Below, piece by piece: positions 12,255-22,199 of a stretch of 52,941 nucleotides of DNA (positions within the stretch are counted from its first letter, which is position 1; every line of letters begins with the position of its first letter). Source of the stretch: Corinectria fuckeliana (taxonomy: Eukaryota; Ascomycota; Sordariomycetes; Hypocreales; Nectriaceae); NCBI GenBank assembly GCA_019137255.1, contig WPDH01000360.1, forward strand, positions 1-52,941. The letters run 5' to 3'. A program made the translations under genes and the position numbers. The notes below the pieces were generated by a model that saw only the letters and a list, made by a program, of their open reading frames with translations, was not told where the DNA came from and did no database searches.

Positions 12255-12730
12255 GCTCTATTATTATTTATTTATTTATACTTTATAAACTTAAAAGATA
12301 AATAGTACTTTTATTTTATATAGATATAAGAAAAACTATAAAATTAGATAAAAACCTGTATTCTTTATATAGTAAACCTAGGTTAGGCCTCTTATATTAT
12401 TACTATATATAAGTAGATAGTTCTTTTACTAAGACTAGAGTTATCTTATTTTCTAGAGGGCTAGGAAAAAATTAAAGAGAGGGAAAGAGAAAAAGAGATA
12501 AGAAAAAAAGGAAAAAAGGAAAAAAGGAAAAAAGAGGTGAAAAAGAGAGAAATAGTTAACTAGATGTTAAGCACTTAGTCTATTATAAGAGTAGAGTAGT
12601 TAAGTGTTAAGATTATACTAGCTAGGTATATCTAAGTTACTTTACAGTTACAGCTAAGAGCTTAGGATTTTAAGTAGGTAAAACTAGCTGCTAGTAGGTT
12701 AGCTAGCTGTTAGTAAGTTAGCTAGCTTTC
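12255..12730 (-). mobile_element. Tailed dispersed element, copy 2 (inverted)
   Basis: This is the reverse complement of 100-552, including the purine tract at 12478-12550 (repeats of GGAAAAAA), and it starts with the tail read in reverse (TTATTTATTTATTTA at about 12264). It abuts the truncated gag element at 12250, suggesting insertion or recombination there. It is better preserved than copy 1, with more G and C retained. Confidence 0.6.
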
Positions 12731-12800
12731 TTATATCTATATAAAATAAAAGTACTATCTACCTTTTAGGTTTATAAAGTATAAATAAATAAAATAAATA
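12727..12800 (+). mobile_element. Tailed dispersed element, 3' end fragment
   Basis: Only the last 70 bp of the unit are present (ATCTACCTTTTAGGTTTATA followed by a TAAATAAATAAAATAAATAA tail), in the opposite orientation to the adjoining copy at 12255-12730. Short 3' pieces are what 5' truncation during target-primed reverse transcription produces. Confidence 0.5.
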
Positions 12801-13834
12801 ATTTAGTATATATAGTTTTACTATTAAGAAGTTAATAATAGCTAAAAAGAGCTAGATTTACTTTTTATATATTAGTAAAAGTATCTTAATAGCTTAATTA
12901 AAAGCTACTAAGATATAGTAATTTAGCTTTTTAAAGTTATTACTTATAATTATATATTTTTATTACTTTCTTATTAAGATTATATTAATATATAGTTATA
13001 TATTTATTAAGACTAGTACTTTTTATCTAAATAGTATAATAAGTGATTTATATTATAGTTATATTACTATTTATATTTATACTAAAAATAGTATTTTAAG
13101 ATTTAATAAAAAAAGTTAGCTTAGCTTATTAGCTTAATAAGAGATAGTCTTTATATTATATTAGCTAAATAAGTTTTTAAAAGCTATTAAGGTTAAAAAG
13201 AGAGGTTTATTTTAAAGTTATACTTTAATATTTAAGATTAATATTTTATTAATTAAGTTACTTATTAGAAAATAAATACTATATCTTATAGTTTTAAGTA
13301 TAATACCTTTTAGGGTTTTCTTATTATATACTATTTACTTTATTACTTTCTTTTATCTAATAAGATATTAAAAAAGGCTTATATAATAAAATAATACTAT
13401 AGTAATTAGAATATTTATATAAGTAATTATAGTAAATATAATACTTAATTACTGTAATTAAGACTTTAATTATAGTAATTATAATATTATAATAATTAGC
13501 TTTTATAATAAGAAGAAAAAAGTAGAGATATTATATTTCTGCTAGTTGTGACCGTCTAGTCCTAACCTAGGCTGTAATACTGCCCGCTTAAACGCAGGGT
13601 TTAAAAACATGTGTATTTCACTTTTTCTTCTCTCCCCTCTCCCCTCTCCTCGCTATCTTTAAACTACAAAAAAGAAGAGCACAAATTAGTATCTCAGTTA
13701 GAGTCATTTTCGTCTTTATACAACGGGCTCCATTTAACCCCGTCTTCAATCCACAGCTCTATATAGCCCAGCTTGATACGCGTAAGTCTCATCTACGACT
13801 GAGCGACAGCAGCAACAGCTAAGCTACCGTCAAC

Positions 13835-14167
13835 ATGGATACACCGGGGGGGTTGGAACAGATCAAGAAGAGAATCAGCGAAATAATGGCAGACGTAGCA
13901 AAAGAGCAACAAGAGCTGGATGATATCTTGCGCTACATCGACACCATTGAGCAAGCAGATCTCCGTCAGATGTCAGGGAGTGCCTCAAGCGCAAGGAACA
14001 AGAGAAACAAGGCCAAGACCAAGTCTGTCGAAAAAGAAAAGGAGGATTACGAGCGCAGGCGAGCGGAAAAACAACAGAACCTCGGACAAATGTGGAGGAA
14101 GATACATGACCTACAGGAGCACGAGAGGGAGCTGGAAAAGAAAATACAAAAAGCCAGGAATATTTAG
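13835..14167 (+). CDS. Small coiled-coil protein, 110 aa
   Basis: A single-exon frame starts at an ATG in the context CAACATGG. The protein is almost wholly charged and helical: residues 1-45 and 65-108 carry heptad-like runs of Leu, Ile, Glu, Lys and Gln (for example IKKRISEIMADVAKEQQEL), separated by a Ser/Ala/Lys linker. It should form a coiled coil; no catalytic motif or signal is present. Upstream, 13600-13680 is pyrimidine-rich with TCTCCCCTCTCCCCTC, consistent with a fungal promoter. Its stop lies only 27 nt from the stop of the convergent APH-like gene, so the transcripts must overlap. The function is unknown. Confidence 0.65.
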   Translation: MDTPGGLEQIKKRISEIMADVAKEQQELDDILRYIDTIEQADLRQMSGSASSARNKRNKAKTKSVEKEKEDYERRRAEKQQNLGQMWRKIHDLQEHERELEKKIQKARNI

Positions 14168-14194
14168 TTTAGCGAGTGAAAAGGAGCATTAGTC

Positions 14195-15771
14195 TTATAG
14201 CCAACCCCATTTTTCCTTTAACGCTTTTGACGCGGCAAGCAATTTTTCCGCCTCGGTCTCATACAGTCCGTTCCTCTTCAAGTACTGGGTGTAGCGCTCA
14301 CACTGTTCCGCTTGACGTTGCACCTCCAACGCAAGAGTTTGGTGTTTGTTGAAAAATTCAGATACCATATCATCGAGATGCTTGTCAGAAAGCTTCTGGG
14401 CAAAGAAATCGCGGAATATATCGGTGACGTCGGTAGGACAGCGTAGTACATGAGCAACACAAAATGCCATGTCCGTTTGGTCGATGCCCGACTTGCCGGC
14501 ATCCAATTGGCCATACCATTCCCTTCTGAGCTGGTCGCAGAGGCTATTAGACTTGCTCTTCTCGTCCAGAACGTCGCGGAACTCGGCGTGCATTTGCTTG
14601 TTCGTCTCGATCGAATCATGGCCAGTAATCCATGACGGTGGGGTGAAGACTTGGCGTGGAATAGTACTTGAGAACTCCCAGTCAATTATGCCCTGAATCT
14701 GCAGGTCTTTGTCCACAATGGTGTTGGGGCTTCGGAAATCTAGATGATTCAATACAAAGGGGCCCTCGTCCAGCTGAGGATCAATGACGTGGTGAAAAAT
14801 ACGCTCCATACTGTGTAGCGCGAAAACCTCTTGTTTGATGTCATCGACGGTATGGTCACGAACTGGCGGCGAAAAGAAGCCTGACACAAGGCTGAATTGG
14901 TGTCTCATGTAATTCTCGGCAGAAGCAAAGGTTGAATGAGGCGGCAGCCGAAGCGTGGCGGCAGACATGGAGATGACGGGGCCTAAAACAGGATGCGGGC
15001 TGCCATTGGGATTTGGCATCAGGGACCCTATTAAGGGGAACTCGAGCTTCCTAAGCTCAGTCAAGATGTCGATTAGCTGAGAGTAGAAGTTTCTTCTGTG
15101 CTCCTCTTTAGCTTCAATCAGAAGTTTCTTGTCCAGCGGTTCGCCTGGAATGAGGTCTGCAATGAGAAACATCTGCGTTCCCGCGCTGGTTTTGGTCAAC
15201 TTGGCATCGCGTCCATAGGCACAAACGTGAGGAACGGGAATGCGGGTGTTGCGCTCGAGGTATCTGTGTCTATGTGAGCGGTAGTCGAAAACGGGAAAAG
15301 AACCAGCACGTACCGTATGGTGGTGACTTCGCTCAACAACTTGTCCCAGGGATTGTCGACAGCGGGCTCGATGGGGACCCTGACGATCCACTTGGGCCCG
15401 TCTTGGTCAAACTCGACGAAGAAGCAAACATTGAAGCTGCCGCTGGCCTTGTTCACAACCCGGCACGGTTTGCCATTGTTGTACCGTGCTGCCAGAGCGC
15501 AGACGGCATCCGAGTCTAGCGATTCGATGAATGATTTTCTGACTTGATTGTATTGGTCGTCGGTAGCAGCAGGGAACCCCTGAGTCTCAGGTCCAAGGGT
15601 TCCAGCCGCTGGTTGATTGATCTCTGGAGTGTTGATCTGGCTGGCCTCGGTCTCGGGCGTCTTGATCCCTGCGGCGCTGGTGAAGTGAAGGAGCCGGCCC
15701 CATAGCTTGGACAGGTATAGAATTGCCAGCGTCCAACGCGTGCGTACTAAATGGATGAGAGTGGACAGCAT
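14195..15771 (-). CDS. APH-like phosphotransferase (protein-kinase fold), 508 aa
   Basis: Exon 1 is 15771-15314 and exon 2 is 15263-14195; the 50-bp intron (15313-15264) runs GTACGT to ACAG and restores EVTTIRYLERNTRIPVPHV. The fold markers of the fungal aminoglycoside-phosphotransferase-like family are present: a glycine-containing nucleotide loop (SGSFNVCFFVEF), VRVPI, IPVPHV, catalytic loop LNHLDFRSPN (His326, Asp328, Asn333) and metal-binding IIDWEF (Asp347). Members phosphorylate small molecules or proteins; the substrate cannot be told from sequence. Residues 1-25 are hydrophobic (ILYLSKLWGRLL) and could anchor it in a membrane. The C-terminal 60 residues are helical and charged. All key residues are intact, so it may be active. 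Convergent with the coiled-coil gene. Confidence 0.85.
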
Positions 15772-15838
15772 GGCTGATGCATTGAAGCTGTGTTGAGCTG
15801 CGTTGTCGATTCAGTCGGTTGTTAGTTTCACGGTCAGG

Positions 15839-16132
15839 CTACTGGCCAGACGCCGGGCAATAAGAGGGGGCCGCCACTCGGCAAATAGTAGTTCCGGCTA
15901 GGTTAGTACAAACTGAGTCTGACTTGTACCGAGGCTTATCGATAAAGCGGGGGTATCTACCATGTCCGAAGCGCATCTGTATCCATCTCGATGCAAAACC
16001 AATACGACCAAGCATTCGCCCCACGAGCCAGCTTTCCAGCAGAACATCATCCCGCAGATAGAACAGTGCGAGTGCAAGCTCTCCGCCAACCAAGAGGACT
16101 GGCAGCAGCAGAGCCAACTCTACCAAGGACAT
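15839..16132 (-). CDS. Hypothetical small hydrophobic protein
   Basis: A 97-residue frame begins MSLVELALLLPVLLVGGELA, a strong hydrophobic stretch that would be a signal anchor or transmembrane helix. It continues with Arg-rich residues (RWIQMRFGHGRYP). It lies upstream of the APH-like gene on the same strand. A second open frame (16425-16174) lies just above, with a weak possible intron between, so this may be the end of a larger decayed gene. No family is recognised. Opposite-strand frames exist over the same bases. Confidence 0.3.
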   Translation of the reverse strand: MSLVELALLLPVLLVGGELALALFYLRDDVLLESWLVGRMLGRIGFASRWIQMRFGHGRYPRFIDKPRYKSDSVCTNLAGTTICRVAAPSYCPASGQ

Positions 16133-16489
16133 TGCACTTCTTCGTCAAAATCGTATCGTTGCTTCACGTACCTTCACGGTTCGAACCTTGAAGAGGGATA
16201 TGCGTGGAGATGGGAGCATCTCTTAGGATACGCCAGGATTCCTTGCAAGCGCTTAGCCGCCACAACCCGCTCTTCCAAGACATGCGCTGTGAAGATGACA
16301 TTGCCGACAGAACCGGCGCTGGAGCTGAGTTGGGCGAGGCACCTCGACCTGAGAAAGCCATCGATGTGAGTGAGAGGTGAGAGAACATTCAGAAGCATCG
16401 TCGAACTGTGCCGTGCATTATCCACTCTTGAGAGAGGCTCTTCGCGGTGCTAGTGTCAATACTCGCCATGATACCAGCCTTCTGGTCGG

Positions 16490-17125
16490 GTGCCTCAACG
16501 CGTAAGCTCCCAAATCAACGCCAATCCAGGCTCAAGACTGACACACAGCGAATTGAAAGTGAAGTTCAATCTCGACGATGCATCGAATCCAAAGCCCGTA
16601 ATGGGCGTAGATGATCTACTATGGGGCCTCGCCCATCACTGGTCTCGCGATAGATCTGTGTTTCCGACGGAGGACGACCGGCTGGATTTGCCAACAATCA
16701 TGCTCTTTCAGGCATATACCGCCTGCAGACCAGCCGAGCTCGTCGACGGCACCAAGAGAAGGGGCGCTAAAGATCCATTGCTTGAGGAAGAAGACGAAAA
16801 AGAAGCGTCTGGCCACGAGAACGACAACTGTAACACAAGAAGATGTCATCAAAATAGCATTAACCAAGAGGACTCAGAAACTGAAGACGATGAGGATGAC
16901 GCCGTGTCTGACGAGAATGAAGGTTACGACTCTGATGCAACTGACGATACTGAGATCGGCGAAGAGTATCCTCCTGATGCCAATGGCCTTCCCGAAGATG
17001 CTGGAGGAGTAGCTCAGCGACCTGAAACGACCGAAGGCCCAGAAACGGAGCCGGTACGCTTGCACAAGGCATTGGTGTCAGGCGCATATGAGTGCAGCCC
17101 ATCACAGCAAACAGGCAAATGCTAA
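16490..17125 (+). pseudogene. DUF3435 (tyrosine-recombinase-like) fragment
   Basis: The frame opens in mid-protein at a non-ATG codon. It reads NPKPVMGVDDLLWGLAHHW, SVFPTEDDR and FQAYTACRPAELV, then a long acidic low-complexity insert (Asp/Glu-rich, about residues 97-190). This order is typical of fungal DUF3435 proteins, the family that includes the YR 'captain' recombinases of Starship elements. The Arg in ACRPAELV corresponds to the first catalytic Arg of tyrosine recombinases. The frame ends at 17125 before the second box (H-x-x-R and Tyr), so no active recombinase can be made. The N-terminus is missing as well. It lies about 230 bp before the broken PD-(D/E)XK-like gene. Confidence 0.7.
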
Positions 17126-17354
17126 TGAAGAACGAATGTTTGGGACTAGATATCATTAATGACCTTGATGCGAGATAATATTGCGAGAGCGTTCGGAATG
17201 GTTGCCGACCCGCAAAAAGGTTTATCCGTCATTCACCGCTTTCATCACCTGACCAACCAACTCAACATCAACATTCAATGCGCATTAATAATTCCCACCA
17301 AGTTGGCGGTTCTCAAGGCCTTCAGCAATCATTCCCGTCCCCAGCGCTGTCTCC

Positions 17355-18889
17355 ATGACCGATTATCTTTCTTTCATTTCCATCGAGGATTGGCTAGACG
17401 CCGTTACTCCAAGCTTCGACTTTATTCAGATCATCGATCAATCACCACCGCCCCATCCCATCCCGACAAAACGAAGCGTAATAACGACACCTCCACCATC
17501 AAACCTAGAGGGCCGAAATCAGAGACGCGACACGTCGCCGACCAGAAGACCACGACACGAGTCGTCCGATGAATATGGCGGCGATACTGGCGATAACGAA
17601 GAGACTGGTTGGGGAGAAGGGCGGGACGAGGAAACACCCCGATCAAACGTCAATCAACGGTGGCCGAAGCTGCCACCAATTCCGTTCCGAGGCTTCATCG
17701 CATTACCCCGTCACAGTCGGCTTCGTTAGTCTCGGGGAGCTCGAATCCGTCGCCTTCTGCTAGTGCGCCGTCTGCTAGACGTTCCGAGAGGTCCAGTGCC
17801 AGAGGTCGTCGCACGAGGAGCCCTCTCAAGTCTGCCAATGGTCTTTAGGTATTAGACTTGCCTGTCGTTCAAACACGCATGGGGAATGACCCTGCCAAGG
17901 TTCTGCCGGAAGATGTGAAGGATCTATTCAAGAGTATAGACGATATTGTTACGGATCATGTCGAGGTTTTCCCCTCGGAGATTCGCAACGATGTGGAAGC
18001 AATTGTTCCTCGGGCGCAGAGGAAAAATGACTGGTTTCGACCTGCACAGCAAATTTCCCAGCAGCAAACAAACAAATAGGAGACTTCTTATCCCCGCTCT
18101 TGTAAGCCTAAGTCGCCTCTCGAAGTTGCCTTATATGAGCTCGACTTCTTGAGCGATATTAGCAACACGACGCAAGACTGCTAAGTACATACCCGCGCTG
18201 AGGTGACATGGAACATGTTGGTCTATCAACCAGTCTTACAACATGCCCTTGCTGGGCATACCACAGTCCGGGTCAAGCCCTCCCTCACCGCAAAGATCTT
18301 GGCGCTATTCTCTCCTATAACGAGTGGACGAGGTAGGGGGAGCGTCATCGAGAATAAGATGATCGATTCCTGCTTGACCCTCTGGCTGAACGATGGGAAA
18401 CCACGAGAACTGCTCGACGACAACCATGCCAAGGCGTCTCCAGTTGATGCGAAGCTCATCTCCGCCATTGCGGAAAAGGTCTGGTCTCAACCCTCCGACG
18501 CCCAATCCATCAATCAGACGGGCTATCCCCCGTTGCAATTTGCTCCCATCGCCTGCAATATCGAGACCAAGACGTCAGCCATCCATCAAGACGGTGAGTT
18601 GCAGCTTTCCGTTTGGACGGCCGCCTGGTACCAACGCGTAACCATGCTTGTGCCTGGGCGAATTTCCCAGCACGGCATCATCACACTGCCACTCTTGTAC
18701 ATCATCGGTCACGATTGGAAGCTGTCTTTTGCGAGTTAGCGCGAGGACAGAATCGAGATCATAGGATCGCTTGTCCTTGGGGATACTAGGACATTACTGG
18801 GATTGTACACGATTATTGCTGTGCTACGGAAGATCGGGGATTGGGTTGCGACTGATTATCGAGCATGGACTGAGAAAATGTTTTTATGA
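17355..18889 (+). pseudogene. PD-(D/E)XK nuclease-like protein, broken
   Basis: It starts MTDYLSFISIEDWLDAVTP, followed by a low-complexity Ser/Pro/Arg region, as in the large fungal PD-(D/E)XK nuclease-like family. The frame shifts between 17640 and 17720 and there is a stop at about 17846. It then runs through PEDVKDLFKSIDDI and the SPLEVALYELDFL segment, shifts again near 18080, has a stop near 18181, and continues to CNIETKTSA (the E-x-K motif), LQLSVWTAAWYQR and IIGHDWKLSFA. A stop at 18737-18739 interrupts the C-terminus, which continues GLYTIIAVLRKIGDWV and ends at 18889. The ExK and GHDW motifs match the intact paralogue at 39935-41421. Some breaks could be introns, but not all. Confidence 0.75.
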
Positions 18890-19174
18890 TGAGGAAATAA
18901 TAAAGAAGCTGGCTTGATGTATGGGGTCCGCGGGATGCAAATTACAGTATTGATTTTGACTCTTTATATTATAGTCTTTGTTTAAAATTGTGGGAGCAAA
19001 TACTAGGTTGACTAATATGCACTTAAGAGCTGTAATAGCTAAACCCTATGCCAGATTATCTAAAGAAAAGCAATTTTATCTTTAGGTTAGACCCTGATCA
19101 CAATCTTGCCCGTGTGTTTACTAGAATACAGGTAGTTAAAGGCAGCTTACAATCCCGGGAACAGAGACACTTAG

Positions 19175-19590
19175 TGTGACAGCTGGGTTTATCTTAAGAG
19201 TGTAAGATAAGTCTAAGATGTAAGAGTGTTTAAACTAGTGGTTTAGAATGTTATAGTGAGTAATATAAGTTATAGTCTAGTAATAATAAAATAGTAGATT
19301 TAATATAACTAAGTGTGTTAATAGCTAGAAAGGCTATTTCTATTAAAGTGTTAAATAAGTGTACTTATATACTAAGAGACTTAGTATAGTTAAATAGTAT
19401 TAAGTTATATTAAATAGTGCTTATTTAATATATATATATTAGTAGTGTTAAACTATATTAAATAAAGCCTGTTTAATGTATAGATATTATACACTATAAT
19501 AAAAAGAGAAAAAATAAGTATTAAAATAGTTCTACTAGTTATAACTACCTAGTCTTAACTTAAGCTATAACACTTAGTTAATAAGTAGTG
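19175..19590 (+). repeat. LTR-like dispersed repeat
   Basis: It begins TGTGACAGCTGGGTTTA, a TG start with the look of a long terminal repeat. It is matched in part at 10272-10425 (same strand) and over most of its length by the reverse complement of about 33385-33665, including CTACTAGTTATAACTACCTA near the 3' end. No internal retrotransposon domain is attached at either site, so these are probably solo LTRs or remnants. The 3' boundary is approximate. Confidence 0.5.
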
Positions 19591-21244
19591 TAATAAATAC
19601 TATCTTTTTTACTAGAAAGTGATTTATATCACTTAATATTTTTCTTAAAATTTAAACTTAACTTATAGTTTATAAAAGCAGTAAAAACCTAACACTTAAT
19701 ATAATTTTTATCTTAGTATTATATTAGTTTTAATTTATACTAATATATAATTCTTATTTATTTATTTATTTATTTATATACTATTTTAACTTTATAGTTA
19801 TTTAAACCTTCTTTTAAGTAGCTTAAACTAGTTTATAATAAAAAGAAAAAACCTAATAGTAAGCTATAAGATAAAAAACCTTTTACTACTCTTACTTAAG
19901 AGGAAACTAAGTTAAGCTTAATATATATATATAATAATATAAGTTTTAAGCAGGTTTACTTTATAAGAAAAGCTAATTATATACTTATATTAATAAATCT
20001 TTATAAGGTTTTATCTAAATTATATAGTAAAATTTAATTAATTTTAAGTTAAGTCTAAATTACTTATACTACTTATTTTTCTTATTCTTTTAGGTATTAT
20101 TCTTATTACTAACTAGTATTAGTATACTTTTTTTAACTTTTAATAGTATTTACTCTCTTAGTTAGTTAATTAGTCTAAATACTATAAGAGCTAAACTTAA
20201 ACTTAAGTTTAGTCTAGCTTAAAACTACTTTAAAAGCTACTTAAGCCTCTTTTAAGCTAAGTAGTTTAATATTATAATTAGTACTAGTATTAATATTACT
20301 ATATCTTATAGTAAGTATATTATATATTTATACTACTTACTTAAAATACTAAACTATATAAGTCTCTTTAAGTAAGTATTTATTACTTATTCTTACTTTT
20401 TTTATACTATATAATATATATAAGACTATACTAAATATAAGCTATTATAATTATAATATACTAAAAGAATCTTACTAGTAAAAGTAAAATATATTATATC
20501 TCTTATATAATAAGCTCTCTTATAATAGTTATACTTAGCTTATTTCTAATAGTATTATATAATATATTTAAAGTAAAAACACTTAAAGTACTACTTAAGT
20601 TAAGTCTCTTTTAAATAAGGCTTAGGCTAATATACTTTTATAACTATAATTATACTTTAATTATAAAGTTTATTTATATTTATTAGTTTAGTTAATAATA
20701 TAACTAATAACTAATAAGATTTAGTTATATAATAGCTTTATAATAGTTTTATAGTATATATCTTAATATTATTTACTTATTAGATATTTACTATAAGGCT
20801 TTTAAGTAAACCTCTTATATAACTAGTTAAGACTCTTATAGTAATTATTATAAACTATTTTAAGATTTAATATATACTTATATTAAAAATAGTATAAATT
20901 TAAGTATTATTCTTTAGAAGATTTATAGTTAATTTATAAAAGAGAATTATAATATTTTTACTAAGAAGATAATATAAAGCTATTATAAGTAAAAAATAAT
21001 CTTATAAAAGTATATAATTAATAATTATTATAGTATCTAATAATATATTAGATATAATCTTAAAAGTTATACTAAGTAACCTAATAATAATCTTCTTACT
21101 AAGATAAGAAGAGATTACTTTTAATATTAGTACTATTAGAAATAAGAGTATTCTCTTATTATAAGTAACTTAAGCTTAAGTTAAGATCTTAATAAGTATT
21201 TTCTAAAGAGTAGCTAATACTACTTTTTTAATAGTAGTTATAAT

Positions 21245-21246
21245 NN
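21245..21246. other. Assembly ambiguity (NN)
   Basis: The N pair sits where AGTAGTTATAAT is present twice, although sister copies have it once; this suggests a join that duplicated a few bases. Confidence 0.8.
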
Positions 21247-21391
21247 AGTAGTTATAATTATTTTTATAAGAGATAGTAAGATTAGAATCTTACTGTTTAT
21301 ATATTAAGTATAACTTATAATAATATTAGCTAAAGTTATTATTATTTTTTAAACTAAGAGGAAAATAGCTTTTAAGATAATTACTTTAAGT

Positions 21392-21393
21392 NN
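21392..21393. other. Assembly ambiguity (NN)
   Basis: About sixteen bases present in the sister copy near 32911-32927 are missing here and replaced by NN. Confidence 0.8.
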
Positions 21394-22199
21394 TAATAAG
21401 ATTTTTAAATTAATTATAAGTTATTTTTATACTAGGCTTAGCTTATAATAAGAGTAGGTTTTATAGTAAAAAAATTTTCTTAAAAAGAGAAGAAGAATAG
21501 TTTATAATCTTAATATCCTCTATTTTACTTAGCTTATATATTATATATAATATAATAGTAATATAAGAGTAAAAAGAGAGTAAAAAAAGTTTATAAAGAA
21601 AGTTAGTTAAGTTAAAATAGATTTTAAAGGTATAACTAAAATATAGTAAGAGTAACTATTAAATATTTATAAAAGGTTAATTAGTTATTTATTATATTAT
21701 ATTAAATTTAACTTAAACTTAGCTAAAAGTTGTTTTATTTACTAAGTTTAGTATATATAATACTATTTATATATATATTATTTTTACTATTATAATACTT
21801 ATATTAAGTAAAAGTATTACTTTTTAATTTAAAAAAAGTTTATAAAATATAAAAAACTAGTTTTAACACTACTATAAGAAGGTGTTATTAATAATATTTA
21901 TAAATTTAAGATAAAAAAAGCTAAAAGTATACTAAGTGTGTTTTAGCCTTTTTTATAAGTGTAAGTATATATATTATAGTATATATACTTTTTTAAAACT
22001 AAGCTAAAAGTTTAAATATATAATAAGCTCTTTTTTTAGTTTAACTTAAGATATATAAAAACTAATAAAACTAAGTTAAGATACTTAATATAACTAACTT
22101 AAGTATTTTAGTAAATCTTACTTAAGTGTTTTAGTAAAGCTTTTCTAAGTATCTTAGCTTAGCTCTTATTATATAAAAAGCTAATACTTAAGTTATATA

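Larger units (their letters stand above)
6181..13540. repeat. AT-rich RIP-degraded block with nested retroelements
   Basis: More than 7 kb of very AT-rich, TpA-rich sequence without intact frames. Recognisable pieces, listed separately, are a roughly 1.9 kb gag-like element (8322-10250), an LTR-like repeat (10272-10425), a second non-LTR element (10716-12250) and two pieces of a tailed element (12255-12800). The stretches 6181-8320 and 12800-13540 are degenerate and I cannot assign them. A partly preserved patch at 10780-11100 retains some CpG and CpA. Confidence 0.85.
19741..21678 (-). mobile_element. Gag-like non-LTR element, full-length copy 2
   Basis: Read on the minus strand it starts at the same 5' boundary (ACCTTTTATAAATATTTAAT at about 21677) and ends in the TAAATAAATAAATAAATAA tail at 19757-19780. 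It has the same length class as copy 1 and the same degraded knuckle region around 20440-20470. It contains two NN pairs. All coding frames are destroyed by RIP. Confidence 0.65.

Noticed and set aside
13835..18889. Possibility that coiled coil, nuclease-like and kinase-like parts form a Spok-type spore-killer gene
   Set aside because: Spok proteins carry these parts in one polypeptide. Here they are separate genes on different strands and belong to other families.
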